Positions 1 to 10,950 of a DNA stretch of 64,000 nucleotides are shown here, one piece after another. The position numbers were made by a program, and so were the translations under genes. The notes under the pieces are model-generated. The model had not been told where the DNA came from. It was given only the letters and a program-made list of their open reading frames with translations, and did not search any database. The stretch is taken from contig OZ199840.1 in NCBI GenBank assembly GCA_964304625.1, positions 3,348,001 through 3,412,000 on the forward strand. Reading direction: 5' to 3'. Every line of letters starts with the position of its first letter. Position 1 is the stretch's first letter. The stretch comes from Kudoa neothunni (Eukaryota; Cnidaria).

Positions 1-1500
1 TTTTGCCAACAGGTTCTACTTTTGATCATCTTCTTTGCGCAACTTTAGTAAGTAAATTTGTTAGGACAGAATTTGTTATTTGTTCAATGATGTTGACGTG
101 TATAGTTTTTGTACCATTTTTTGTATCATAATTTCACCAACTTTCTCGATATTTCTGTACTGTTCTTTGCTCCAAAAATGTTCAGCGCTATTTGTTTTTC
201 TTCTATAGCAGGAAATATGATTTTAGCTGTCAATTTTTCAGTTATGGACGTTCTATCGCCACCAATATCGAGAAAAGCGCTTCCTTTTAGGCTGATACCA
301 GTATTCTATCTCTCATGGTAAATCTTGCAATTGCTGGTAAGATTCGTCCCTTTTGTTAAGAAGCGTTATCGCTGGTATAGATGGATATTTTGATTCACAA
401 AGACTTGAATGATGCACTCGAACGTTTTTGCTTTAATAACATGATTTGTTTCTTATGCAATTCCTAAATGAGTGACTGGCTCTTAAGCAGTCAAAGCACT
501 AGTCATTAATTTCTTTTGTTTGCTGTCGTACGTTTGGTACATTCGCCCGACCAGTGGTCTTCATTATAAAATGTATGTTTTCTTTCGTTATGGATAATCT
601 GAAATTAAAAAAGGAACTTGCTGATTATCAGAGACACTTGAAAATTTGCTACTACATAACTCAGCTGTTTCTTTAGCGTATAATACGATGTTAATCTCCG
701 TCCGCAAGTTATTCAAAGTTAAGTCCTTATTGTAATATTTTGAAATGATGGAAGAATATAATTCTATTGGCAATTTGCTTTAATCAAGGAAAAAAGTGTT
801 GAGAATCTACAATCTCACCGAATGATTCCAATGATCTGATATTCGTGTCAATCTGATTTATGTTAGCTCTTAACGAATTAATATTGTTTATTCGCAAATA
901 ATGTGAGTGTTTGACGTCCACAATGTTTTCATATCTTATCGTAAATAGCTCAATCGCCTTTCGTATTTATTAATTATAACTGGAAGTCCTTCCGTACATT
1001 TTGAAGCATCTTCATGTAAGAGTCCTTTCAAGTACCACAATTTGGATATTGTACTATTCCTTGTATTGAGAGGGAGGTTGGAGTGGAATAAATCTCAAAA
1101 TTCCATCCATTTATGGATGTCTCCATTAAATTTTATTAATCAGATTTTCGGTAATATAACGCCAGAGTAACAATTTTGACTTTCAAAACTATTGTAAATA
1201 ATTGAATTACCTTGGGATATGAAGGAAGAGTTCATTATTTGTTGATTTTGTTGATTCTTTGTTAACTCGCGCAAGTCGATTTTAAATAATCTGTCATTAC
1301 AAATTAGTTCCTCCCAAGTGTTGTTTGTCCAAGATTATATTATCGAATGTTTGAATTATTTGATTAGCATGTTTTCCACATCTTTATAATGATATCGATT
1401 TTTCTAGATGTGATGATGTTTCTTCGATCATGTACACTAGCAATGGGCGCCGAAGAGAATGTCATTTTTAAATTACCGAGCGACAGCGATAGATTGCGTC
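1..1500 (-). mobile_element. BEL/Pao-type LTR retrotransposon fossil (gag to protease part), left copy
   Basis: On the minus strand this stretch has, in order, a gag region of the DUF1759 type (about 950-1180), a zinc-knuckle region (about 430-570) and a retropepsin-like region of the DUF1758 type (about 100-330). That order is typical of BEL/Pao elements. It is broken, with several interruptions. No LTRs, reverse transcriptase or integrase lie inside the window, and it runs off the left edge. It abuts the 5' module of LINE element C and probably inserted into that element. It looks old. Confidence 0.6.
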
Positions 1501-2430
1501 GCTAACACATTAGATGTTGTATTTGTTATTAATACTAATCTGAGGATGGATTAGTAACAGATCATCTCGAGTTGAGCGATTATTATCATTCATTAGCTTT
1601 TCATCGTATTCCATCAAATTTCTAAGATTTTCGGTTTTTACCGACAGTTTCGTGTTCAGGTAATTCCCCTCTACCACATTCTTCATTAGTTTCTCATCAA
1701 TTTGACAAATTTGAGTGGTAGGTGCGATATAGCCATATTTTTCGCTTTGATATTCGCATGGTTCAATGCAGAGAGATGTAGTTATAATAATGATTCGATA
1801 ATCCATGGGGATTATCTCGTCGGAAATGTAAATTGAGTTTTCTTTGTTTAGTTCCTCTATTAGTGCAATTTTGAGTTGATTACTAGATTGCTTATACCGT
1901 TCTTTACATTCCAACATCATTTCATTTGAGGGATTTTGGCGCCACTTCGGTTGATCACCATCCTCATCAACTTCAAAGATGGCTTGACTTTTAGCTGTTC
2001 CATATCATCTACAGTCTCATCACTCAAGAATAGCAAAGTAACACTGTTGGGTATGTTTCAAAGTACTCATCGATTACTTCCGTGGCTTCTAGAAGGAGAT
2101 TTTCACGAGATAAAATCTCGGCAAAAATCTTCATAGAGCGCCTTGAAACAACGAGAGATACTTCCGTACAAAATCAGCAATAGTTTTATCAAAGTAACTC
2201 AGTTTAGCACCACATGATTTCAATTCTAAATATTTAGAATAACGTACATAAATCATCGGCGAAAGTTCGTGGTCGAAATATCTCAACGTAGAGATGTCAC
2301 ACAAACTCCGCAGTTGAAGCGTTAGAATGCTCTCATCGTATATTAGACTAGTATAACAACATTTTTCTTTTTCGCAGCGCAAAAAAGAAAAACGTCGTCC
2401 TATATGGGGATCGAACCCATGACCTCGAGA
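1501..2430 (-). mobile_element. Element C, 5' module of an RLE-type LINE, left copy
   Basis: This begins with a decayed tRNA-Lys 3' half and then the same leader found in elements A and B: a T-run followed by a region related to their first ORF. The best remnants are at 1510-1920 and the tail of 2131-2550, where blocks such as YLELKS, DFVRK and LSLFQ match A and B. Sequence divergence is far greater than between A and B. The frame that begins with the ATG in the tRNA T arm closes after six codons. No reverse transcriptase follows before the BEL/Pao fossil. It is the oldest layer of the array. Confidence 0.7.
2397..2430 (-). repeat. Decayed tRNA-Lys 3' half at the B/C junction, left copy
   Basis: This matches the 3' half of the intact tRNA at 27901-27938 with a few substitutions in the acceptor and anticodon stems. 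It marks the point where element B entered the tRNA target that heads element C. It cannot fold as a tRNA because the 5' half is missing. Confidence 0.8.
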
Positions 2431-2566
2431 ATATAATATAAAGGGAAAATGGTGGTTAATATCTAATATTATGTTAATGGAATAGGTGGAAATTTGGCAG
2501 AAATTGGTTGATCCTGTGTGACTTGGTTGATCTAAATATACAATTAACATTTATAAGGTAAAATTA

Positions 2567-5045
2567 CTAGGAAATTGGACGATTCAGCTCCTTTTTCACA
2601 TTCAACTTTGGGATTGGTTGGGAGGATGTTTTCTTGGAATTTTTCTCTTTAGACTTTAGTTGCGATGAAGGTGGAGGCACCAGAGTCATCGCTGAGATAT
2701 CTTTGATAACAATGGGCTGCATCACGGTTTTCTTTTCAAGAGGTGGATTTCGGAAAATGTCATCAGACTGGGTTAAGAACACTTGAAACGATTGAGGATT
2801 TCTTAGGAGAATTGGAGGTGGGGATTTCTATAGTTGGAATGGATTGTTGGATGGTCTGAACTACACTGATGGACTTTGGTGTAGGTATGCGTTTATTAAA
2901 GGAGTTCCCCAGAAGCGTCTTTCTATTTTGGACATAGGCACCATGCTTTACTATTGGATTAGCACTGGTGCAGTACAGGTGGGCTTTCCAATGGTTGAAG
3001 AGTCCAGCAAAGCAGATCTTGTGATTGCCTTTTTCAAGGTGGATATCCTCTTTTTATTAAAAATAAAAAGAGCTTTGTAAGCGTCGTTATTTGACTCTAA
3101 TGAGCCCCCAATGCGCCGTAAATGAGTGCATGAAGCTGGCAAGAGTAACCTCGATCCATTGTTGCTGTTCCCTTCTGTATTCGATAACCTTATGTCAGAA
3201 TACCTCTTCGAAACGAGAAAGAGAGGACTCAAAAGTTACGGAGACGTCGCAGATGATAACGTTCTTGGTCTGGTCATTGAAAAGGGTTATATCTGGCCGA
3301 CGATTTGAGGGGATCTGGGGGAATATAATGTCGAGGAATGTAACCCAATTTTTGTTAGGCTTCATCTGTTCAATAATGATCTCAACAATGTGGTTGTCTT
3401 GCGGACCTTGCATTTTCCTCAATCTATAACCACCCAGGATACGTCCCAGGTGTTCCGTTCCCTCATGACAACATCTGCAGTCAGTGCCCGAGCAAAGCTT
3501 ACGTGTTTGTAACACGCACTTTGTAGGGAGCGCGTTCACTCGCACCAGGAGACCAAAGCGATATACATAGGGGGAAACCGCCTTTGTTGATCCAGGAGTT
3601 TGCAATTTTGTTCCTACAAAACACTCGACGGATCGTCCCTGCGTTCGCTGGGACTTCCACACATCAAGAAACATTGTTTGAACATGCCACGGAATACATC
3701 GGAGTCTGGTGGCACCTCTGCTTATGGGGTTGGATATGTACTGGCGGATTCAGATAATCGGGGCCAGTGTCAATCTTACTGGGAGACTGATCATCAACCT
3801 GCTTGACTTGTAATCCAAGAGACTTCGTATTCAAGCGAATGCTAGAGAATATGCTTCTCACGTCTCTGGATTTGATGTATTCATGATCCCGGTTGAAGTA
3901 TTCTTGTGGGGTGAGAGACCGTTGTTTCGCTAATCAACGATGGCTGTGATTGCGTCCTCGGATAACTTTGCAACTCGTTCATCCACAGAATGGATGAGAT
4001 TAAGCGCAGAAGATAATCTTAGGGCACAAAATAAAACTTGAGGCACCGAAAACCTAGTCCTCCTATAGCACAGGTGTACAATAGGGACTTTGTAATAGAT
4101 TCAGGCAGAGCCAGACATGGCGTATTGATTCCCGAATCTCAGAATCGACTCATCAAGTCTTCGATGTGGATGATATTATTCTTCATTGAGTATTCGAGGG
4201 TAGGTAGCTATTATGCTTTAGTGAGTTGATCTTCATAAAATGGAGGAGTCGTGAATTGGAGACTTTATGTAGGTTTTCACTAAACTTTGAGAAACAATAT
4301 GGCAAGTCTCTGAAAGACAGAAGATTCTTATTTGTACCGAGGTACTTATAAAGTCCTCCATCTGCGGAATGGGCACACCTTGGAAAATGTATGATTGGAT
4401 GGTATCTGTATTGACAATGCGTTTTTTCTTCGAAAATGTTACGTTGAGCCCAGCGCTTTTCGAATGATTAACGCGTAAACCAAGATTGTTAACAAACTGC
4501 TCGGATTAAAAAAGGAGGGCACTCATTTGGATATGGTTATGGGACAACAACACAATGTCGTTAGCATAAAGCTAACGCATCAAAAACCTGCCATGGAGTT
4601 TATATCCCTGGTTGGTGGTATCAATTCGACGGAGAAACGGATCAATGACGAGGTTAAATAACAAAGGAGACAACGGGCAACCCTGTCGCACACCTTTACC
4701 ATAAGGATAAAGGCCAGGCCGCCATTCTTGTCGGTAACTTCGTTTAACAACAGTTCGCATACATGTGTTACATGAGATTGGTTATTTGTTTAGGGACATG
4801 ATTTTTGTTAAGTTGGTTAACAAGTTCTTGGCGGGGGAACGTATCGAACGCCTTTCTAGGTCTATCCAGACAGCCGATAGAGGGTTCATATTTCGGCGTA
4901 CATCGTCCCAAATTTCTTGGAGAACGGATGCGTTGAACACGCATCCGTTTCCACCAACAAAACCTGTCTGAGAGGGGCTCAATTCAACAAGACGTGCAAG
5001 CTTTTGGTTGTTCACACTCATGAACATTCGGGAGATTCTTTGCAT
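2567..5045 (-). pseudogene. Element B RT core and endonuclease remnants, left copy
   Basis: Several short frames carry recognisable pieces. These are an RT block ending SAVWIDLERRS (4782-5045), the GVRQGCPLSPLLFN block (4572-4760), and a YAND box immediately downstream of it. Next comes a cysteine cluster CRCCHEGTEHLG with an RPDI endonuclease core (3195-3674), then a tail (2567-3232). The second catalytic aspartate position of the RT box holds asparagine and the zinc knuckle is incomplete, so both activities are lost. The short stretch at 4925-4947 is inverted relative to the right copy. Confidence 0.7.
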
Positions 5046-5588
5046 GTAGAAATGGGTCTATATGCGGAGGGATCAGACAAGATAGTGTTGGTATCGCGCG
5101 AGAATAGAAACCCAATATATTAAATAAAAGTATAATTAGGATAGAAGAGGTAGTAGTGACCGTATTCGTAAAATAGTAATTATTCCGGTCGTACTAAAGT
5201 GAATAACGAGAACTACTAATTAATGTTAATGGGAATCAATACGCCCAGCTGATTGGGTATGATAATGTATGTCCTTCCTAATAGTGTCCTTTGGGATCAT
5301 AACAGATAGGGTCGTCGGACTTTGGAAGGAGTATAAGACGGCTAACAAGCCAGTCATCAGGGACTACCTCAGAATTGAGGATCTTGTTAGAGAGCTTGGC
5401 CAAATATGAATTCATAGAGGGCACTTTCTTCCAGAAGACCATATGAATTCCATCTTTACCGGGTGCTGTATCTTTCTTAGCATGAAATAAAGCAGCACTG
5501 ACCTCTTCATCAGCGATATAAAAATCGCTGAATCGGTTTCCAGTCTGATAGAGGGCTTCGGCGGAAAACGGTACCGGTTCTTTCTCGC

Positions 5589-6413
5589 TTAAATCAACTT
5601 GGGAAGGATTCTTCTCAGGTGATTTTGGAGAATTATTTGGCTCAATGTTAGGATCAGGATCGGAAAGGACAAAAGAAGGAATTTTGTAACGCGGGATAGA
5701 TGGTGAAAGAGGCTCACGAAATATGCGATCCTCAGAAGCAGCCTTTTCAGATGCTTCCTCGTTGTATTCAACTTGTTCATGAGCAGGGCAGAGGGATGTG
5801 ACGGATCACTATGGTCCAACGCTGGAATTCTAATTGGTGATTTTTCATCGGCATTAGGGCCACAGAGAATAGTCTGTACATCTCTCGAGGTGATAAAGGA
5901 AAGAGAATCGATTATCTCGTCCGCAGTTGCTTCGCACCACTTTGGCTTGGCCTTAGTGATTTCACGGAAGCAACGCCTCTGGTTACATCGATAACTGACA
6001 GGCAGGCGTTTTACCTCATCTTTAGATTTGGAAGTCGGGTCTTTTTCTTTTTCACTATTGCCTTTAGAGTCTTCTTTAATGGATTCCGGAATGGCAGATT
6101 TTTCAGGCGGATCTTGGGTTGGAGTTGGAGTCGGAGTACATGGTTGTGGAATATTCTTTGAGGCTTCGTCAACAACAGATTTAACGGGCTCCGGAACTTT
6201 CGGATGGTACACAATCTTCAATTCCATCACACCGCTACATGCCGTTGTTATGAAGTACATGTATAAATCGTTGATTGGGGGGTTGATGTGAGTCGTTAAG
6301 ATAGCATGCAACTCATTAGAAACTTGTTCCAATGTTTCAGCATGATTCTTTCGAAACTCGGCTGCTCTCTTCTGGAATCTATCATGACGCTCACGGGTCT
6401 CTTCTTCCTGCAA
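5589..6413 (-). pseudogene. Element B pre-RT region and RT start, left copy
   Basis: The frame contains a linker with NQRRCFREI and KWCEATADEI, the kind of motif (x-R-C-F-R-E) found just upstream of the reverse transcriptase in R2/NeSL-type proteins. The right copy (18895-20031) stays open further, into the first RT block (APGKDGIHMVFWKK and a LILLPKSDDP motif). A one-base homopolymer difference near 5670 truncates this copy. Confidence 0.65.
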
Positions 6414-7516
6414 AACTTTTTTGGAATCGAAGACGTTTCGTTGGCTTTGGCGGCCTCACGTTTGGCTTTTAAATAAGGAGGGGCTGGAACAACGATAGGA
6501 CGAAAATCGGAATATTCAGTATCTTTTTCCAATGCATTGAGATCTAACGGCTCCTCTAGATATGATGGTTCAATGGGATCAGCAGTATCGTATGTTTTGG
6601 AGGATTTTTTACGACAATCACGCAAATAATTATCGAAAGAAGCGAGAGAATGTTGTCTATTACTGGGTTTTAAAATAGATTGGGCAAAAATTGATTCATT
6701 TGGTGTGAACAGCAATGATGGCGATAGTTCATCAGATTGAATAGTGGATTGAGTTATCCCGCCAATATGGACAGAGGATAATGGTAATGTTGAATTTTTG
6801 TCTAATTTCTTATCGTTTTCACAAATATGAGATGTAAGGGCGATATATCTGTATTTTCCGCTTTGATATTCAAAAGGTTCAATGTAGAAAGCTGTCGTTA
6901 TCATAACTCTGTAATCTTTAGGGATTAACTCTTCTGGGACCAATTTCTCATCCAAATGTTCAATTATGGCATCTTTTAGCTCAGCAATTGACTTATTGTA
7001 ACGTGCTTTACGATCCAATACCATTTTCTTCAATTTTAGACCACTTCGGTTCATCACCATCCACATCAACTGCAAAGATGGTCTAATTTTTGTCTTGTTC
7101 AACTTCAATCGAATCGCCAACAGAGCATGGAGTAGTCAAAGTAGGTGGGTTTCTATCGTAGTACTCAGAAATAAATTCGTTGAGGTTTTGTGGGAATCAT
7201 CAGCTGATATCATATCAGTAAAGAGTGGAAAAGTAATCTGAAACAACGATAGGTGCTTCCTCACGAAATCAGCGACACATTTAGCAATCCTAGGCAGCTT
7301 AATATTGTAGGATTTTAATTCCAAATATTCAGAATATAGATGCAAAATGAGTCGGCCAAGATCGTGGTCAAAATTTTCTAGCGTAGAGAGCTCGCAGTTC
7401 AATTTTAAACATACCGTTAAGATCAGTGGGTCATATGCTTTTAAAATATGTGTGAAATTTTTTCTCATCGCTGCGCGAAAAAGAAAAACGTTGCCCGATA
7501 TGGGGATCGAACCCAT
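6296..7516 (-). pseudogene. Element B N-terminal protein region, left copy
   Basis: Two overlapping reading frames (7136-7516 and 6296-7120) encode the N-terminal part of the element B protein. The first starts with MGSIPISG, read directly from the T arm and acceptor stem of the tRNA 3' half. A second Met (MRKNF) comes sixteen codons later. There is no recognisable zinc finger of the kind R2 and NeSL proteins carry at the N-terminus. A coiled or helical segment with YLELKS and FVRKHLSLFQ is shared with A and C. The frame break near 7125 differs in position from the right copy, so part of it may be assembly error. The function of this region is unknown; by position it should bind nucleic acid. 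Confidence 0.6.
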
Positions 7517-7530
7517 GACCCCGAGATTAA
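7493..7530 (-). repeat. tRNA-Lys 3' half at the A/B junction, left copy
   Basis: All 38 bases are identical to 27901-27938. The half starts inside the anticodon (the break lies between the C and the two Ts of CTT) and keeps the T arm (pol III B box) and the acceptor 3' strand. Element A ends directly upstream of it on the minus strand, and the element B leader follows. Confidence 0.95.
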
Positions 7531-7709
7531 TACAATATATAGGTCATAGACCGAAGAAAAACGAGTTTTTATCTATAATAATAACTAAATAATGTTTGTG
7601 GAAAGTTTAGGTGGATTTGGGTGGATATTGATAGAGGTGGGTAGAGATGGGTTGAAATCATCATTTGAGGGGGTATCGTCAAATAGGGGCTTATCATCAA
7701 AAGAAAAGA

Positions 7710-9433
7710 TTAATGGGGAACCACCGCATGCTGTACATGGTTATTCCAGACTAATCTGGAATTGTCCAGCACAGAATGGGTGATATCCTTCATTAACCTT
7801 CTCTGTTCCTTCTTTGCAGTGAGGAATAGGAAGCGACTCATCGTTGACGGGGTGTTAGGATGGTGAGAGCCAAGCGCGCCAAAGACAAGGGCAGATCGTA
7901 GCATACCAAATCCTCTTTCTTCCAAAAGTCGACATTCCTCAGCATATTTCTCCGATTTGTATCCCAAAACCTGATCCAAGCGAGCCATACCATTCTCATA
8001 ACTGATGGCAACTTCTATTACTTTGGCCAGGTTTTGCTTTGTATTCAATAGGACAATATCGGGTTTTTTGTTTCGGTTGATTGTGGGGAAGTGTTGATTG
8101 ATTCGAAGCTCCCAGTACTTATTCTTTTTAAGTTTGAGCTTCTTTTCAATGGATGTAGCAATTAGTTTGACCACATCGTCATGGCGTTTTGTTCTTAATA
8201 GTTCACACCCTTCCGACAACCACCTAAAACATGACCTAAAGTTTCCACTTCACAGGTGCAGTGTCGACATTTGGTATCAGCAGCCAATTTGGTGCGGAAG
8301 AGGACAGACTTTGTGGAAAGGAGATTGAGACGTCCCATAATTCCGAAGCGATGAGTGTTTGTTCTCATGTTACAAGTCTTTATCCACTTGTTGCAAAGCG
8401 GACTCCAGCTGAAACAATCAACCAAACGACCTTGATCTACTTGATTCCTCCATTTTTGATAAAATGTTTCTTGGATGTGCCAACGCAAGAGCTTTGTACG
8501 GGTAGATGTTAGTCTTGCTCGGGTAGTCTCCAAGATGTGTGAGGGTTTGAGTAGAGAGGTGAGATCTAAATCAATGGATGGGAAAACATTTGAATTACTC
8601 GGGTTGAGGTCTTTAAGATGCGCACCAAGAATCTTCCTATGAAGACGCAAGGAGGACATCAGTGAACGGATGTCATGGTGTTTGAAATGTTCAAATTCAG
8701 AATTTAAGTAATCCAATGTTGAAAGTTGATTTTTGGTTCGAAGTTGGATTGTTTCACTTAATGATTCTCTAGCAACTTGGCGCATTGTATCATCAACAGA
8801 ATGGAGGAGATTTAAACCAGCAACCAAACGCAGAGCAGCGTAATCCAACCGAAGGTTACGAATTCCAAGTCCACCAAGTGTAGAAACTGTGTGAAGGAAA
8901 CTGGTGGAAGCTGAGTTGGGTAGTTGTAACCACTTTCGTACAGTGTTTGCTATGTGACGATCGAGGTAAGTTAGTTGTTCAGCTCGTAAACAATGTGATT
9001 TGGTGAAAAATTCAAGGGTTGGCTGAAGATATTGTTTGTAAAGTTCAATTTTCATAAATGGCAGCAAGGGAGATTCACTCAAGCGGTTAAGTTTTATCTT
9101 AAATTCATCAAAAGGAGGTGGTAAATCTTTGAATGTTTCAAGGTTGGAATTTGTTCCCAGGTATTTGTAAAATTTGTTGAGATTGGGAATAGTTTGATAA
9201 TTCAGTTTGATAGGAAATTGGGATGAATGATTGATAAAACGCTTCTTATTCTTGTGAGTGACAACTAATCTAGCACATATGTCAATATTGAATTGGATGT
9301 TGAGTGGTTGGAATAAACTCTCACATTTTCTGAGAATGGAGGTCATTTTACATTGATTATTAGTTATTAAAACAATATCATCAGCAAAAGCTTGTACATT
9401 TACTTCAGAACCACGAAGACTATAGCCTGACAT
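7710..9433 (-). pseudogene. Element A RT thumb, zinc knuckle and endonuclease, left copy
   Basis: The frame at 8195-9433 starts at the FADDIVLI catalytic box and runs through the thumb to CRHCTCEVETLGHVLGGC, a C-x2-C-x7-H-x4-C knuckle. The frame then changes near 8200, as in the other copy, to the endonuclease (7710-8219). That part carries KPDIVLLN and an EVAISYE block followed by RLDQVLGYKSEKY, as expected for the restriction-like PD-(D/E)xK fold of R2-type LINEs. Confidence 0.75.
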
Positions 9434-10934
9434 TCGTCAATAATTTGATCTAATAGTCTATCGATTGACATGTTGAAAATTAAGGGTGAGATTGGACAAC
9501 CTTGTCTCACACCTACACCATTCATTGGAGCTTTGAGAGAATTACCACAGCTATCAGAGACAACATTGTAGCTTTTCTCATAGAGATTGGAAATAAAATT
9601 TTGTAAATTTTCAGGAAAACCAAACTCCGGCAACACTTTCTTTATATGGTCATGCGGAATACTGTCAAAAGCTTTCTGAATATCCAGCCAAACGATACAA
9701 CAGTCTCGTCGCTTCCTTTTAACAGAATCCACAATTTCCTGGAGGGTAAAAGTGTGCTCGGTACATCCATCACATGCTGCGAATCCTTTTTGTGCTTTGG
9801 AGAGTTCAATAAGCGGTCTAATCTTGCCATGAATGGTAGACATAAACAAACGGTAAATTGTTTGTGTGATGCTTATTGGACGATATTCTTTTGGGTTATT
9901 TGTATTAGGATTGTTGGATTTTGGGATGAGGACGAAATAATTTTGTTGAAAATGACATTCAAAAAGTATACAGCATGAGGAAGTGATTTCCAGAATTTGA
10001 TATTGATACCATCGGTACCAGCAGATGTATCAGTCCTCGCTTTGTCCAATGCAACAAGAATTTCTTCTTGGTTGACCCCAAACACTTCACTATCATTGTC
10101 ATCTCTTCCCTCATAGTATGGATAGCCTTTATTGTCTGTTTTAAAAATGGGACTAGATTGTCCATCAGAATTTTGATTGATTGATTGTTGAGAATTAGTA
10201 TCATTTTGCGAAATTATGTTTGGATTTAATTTGGATTTTGGTTGAATTGTAGGTTGGTTATCATTGATTACAATAGTTTTTGTGTTGGATGAGGATGGAG
10301 CAGAAGACTTGTGGAATAGGTCACTAATAATGTTGGTAGCCGTCGATGTACACCACTTCGGAGCAGGTTCAGCCCACTTCTCTAAAACATCTCTTTGGAT
10401 TTGTGCGGTAGAGTCCTCTCAAACGTTTTATTTGATCTGGAGAGAGTGAAGTTTGAGAATTCTCTACGTTTACGTTGGAATTTGATTTATCAGCAGCTTG
10501 TGAATTTTGTAAATTACAATCTGATGATTTTTGACTTGAATTTGATTTTTCATATGTTTAGATGATTTAGGTGGCTCTTTTGGCTTGAATAATGGTACAT
10601 AGTAATAGCCCAACTGTTTGGCATGCTTTTTAGATATATCAATGAATTTTTTGTATAATGTTTTAATGTCCAACTGATTATTTTGGTTAACAAGTTGTGT
10701 GAGTTCGTCCGATGCAAGCTTAAGCTTGTCTGCTCGTTCTTCTTTACGTTTACGTTGTTTTTCAGCATACGTAAGGTTTCCTTCATTATTATCAGCAGAA
10801 TGCTTCTGTGAATTAACATAATTTTGATTTAGGTTCGTTGGAATAGTTGGAATATTAGACTGGGATTTAATTGGAGGTTTATTGATTAATTTGGTTGGAA
10901 CTGTTGTTTTTTGGATTATTTTAGGTTTCAACAT
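9400..10934 (-). pseudogene. Element A pre-RT region and reverse transcriptase, left copy
   Basis: The pre-RT linker motif and RT blocks are present: TDTSAGTDGINIKFWKSL, then CIVWLDIQKAFDSIPHDH and GVGVRQGCPISPLIFN. Frame changes occur near 10390, 9960 and 9430. The last is due to one G fewer than in the right copy. Otherwise the content matches the right copy, which should be taken as the reference. Confidence 0.7.
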
Positions 10935-10950
10935 GGGAATATTGCTTTGT

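Larger units (their letters stand above)
2431..7530 (-). mobile_element. Element B, RLE-type (R2/NeSL-like) LINE, left copy
   Basis: This is a non-LTR retrotransposon on the minus strand of about 5.1 kb. It carries a tRNA-Lys 3' half (7493-7530), a first-ORF region (6296-7516), a pre-RT motif and RT start (5589-6413), a badly broken RT body (about 3700-5120), then a cysteine knuckle and PD-(D/E)xK-like endonuclease (2567-3674). The catalytic RT box reads YAND rather than FADD. The C-terminal knuckle has lost its histidine and last cysteine. It is dead. It sits between the A/B and B/C tRNA half junctions. Confidence 0.85.

Noticed and set aside
109-321. Plus-strand 70-residue frame (also 13721-13933)
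   Set aside because: It lies opposite the BEL/Pao protease-like region and has no protein-like features; it is a shadow frame.
2397-2430. Possible extra tRNA genes at the junctions (also 7493, 16010, 21113)
   Set aside because: Only the 3' half is present each time; no D arm or acceptor 5' strand, so they cannot be functional tRNAs.
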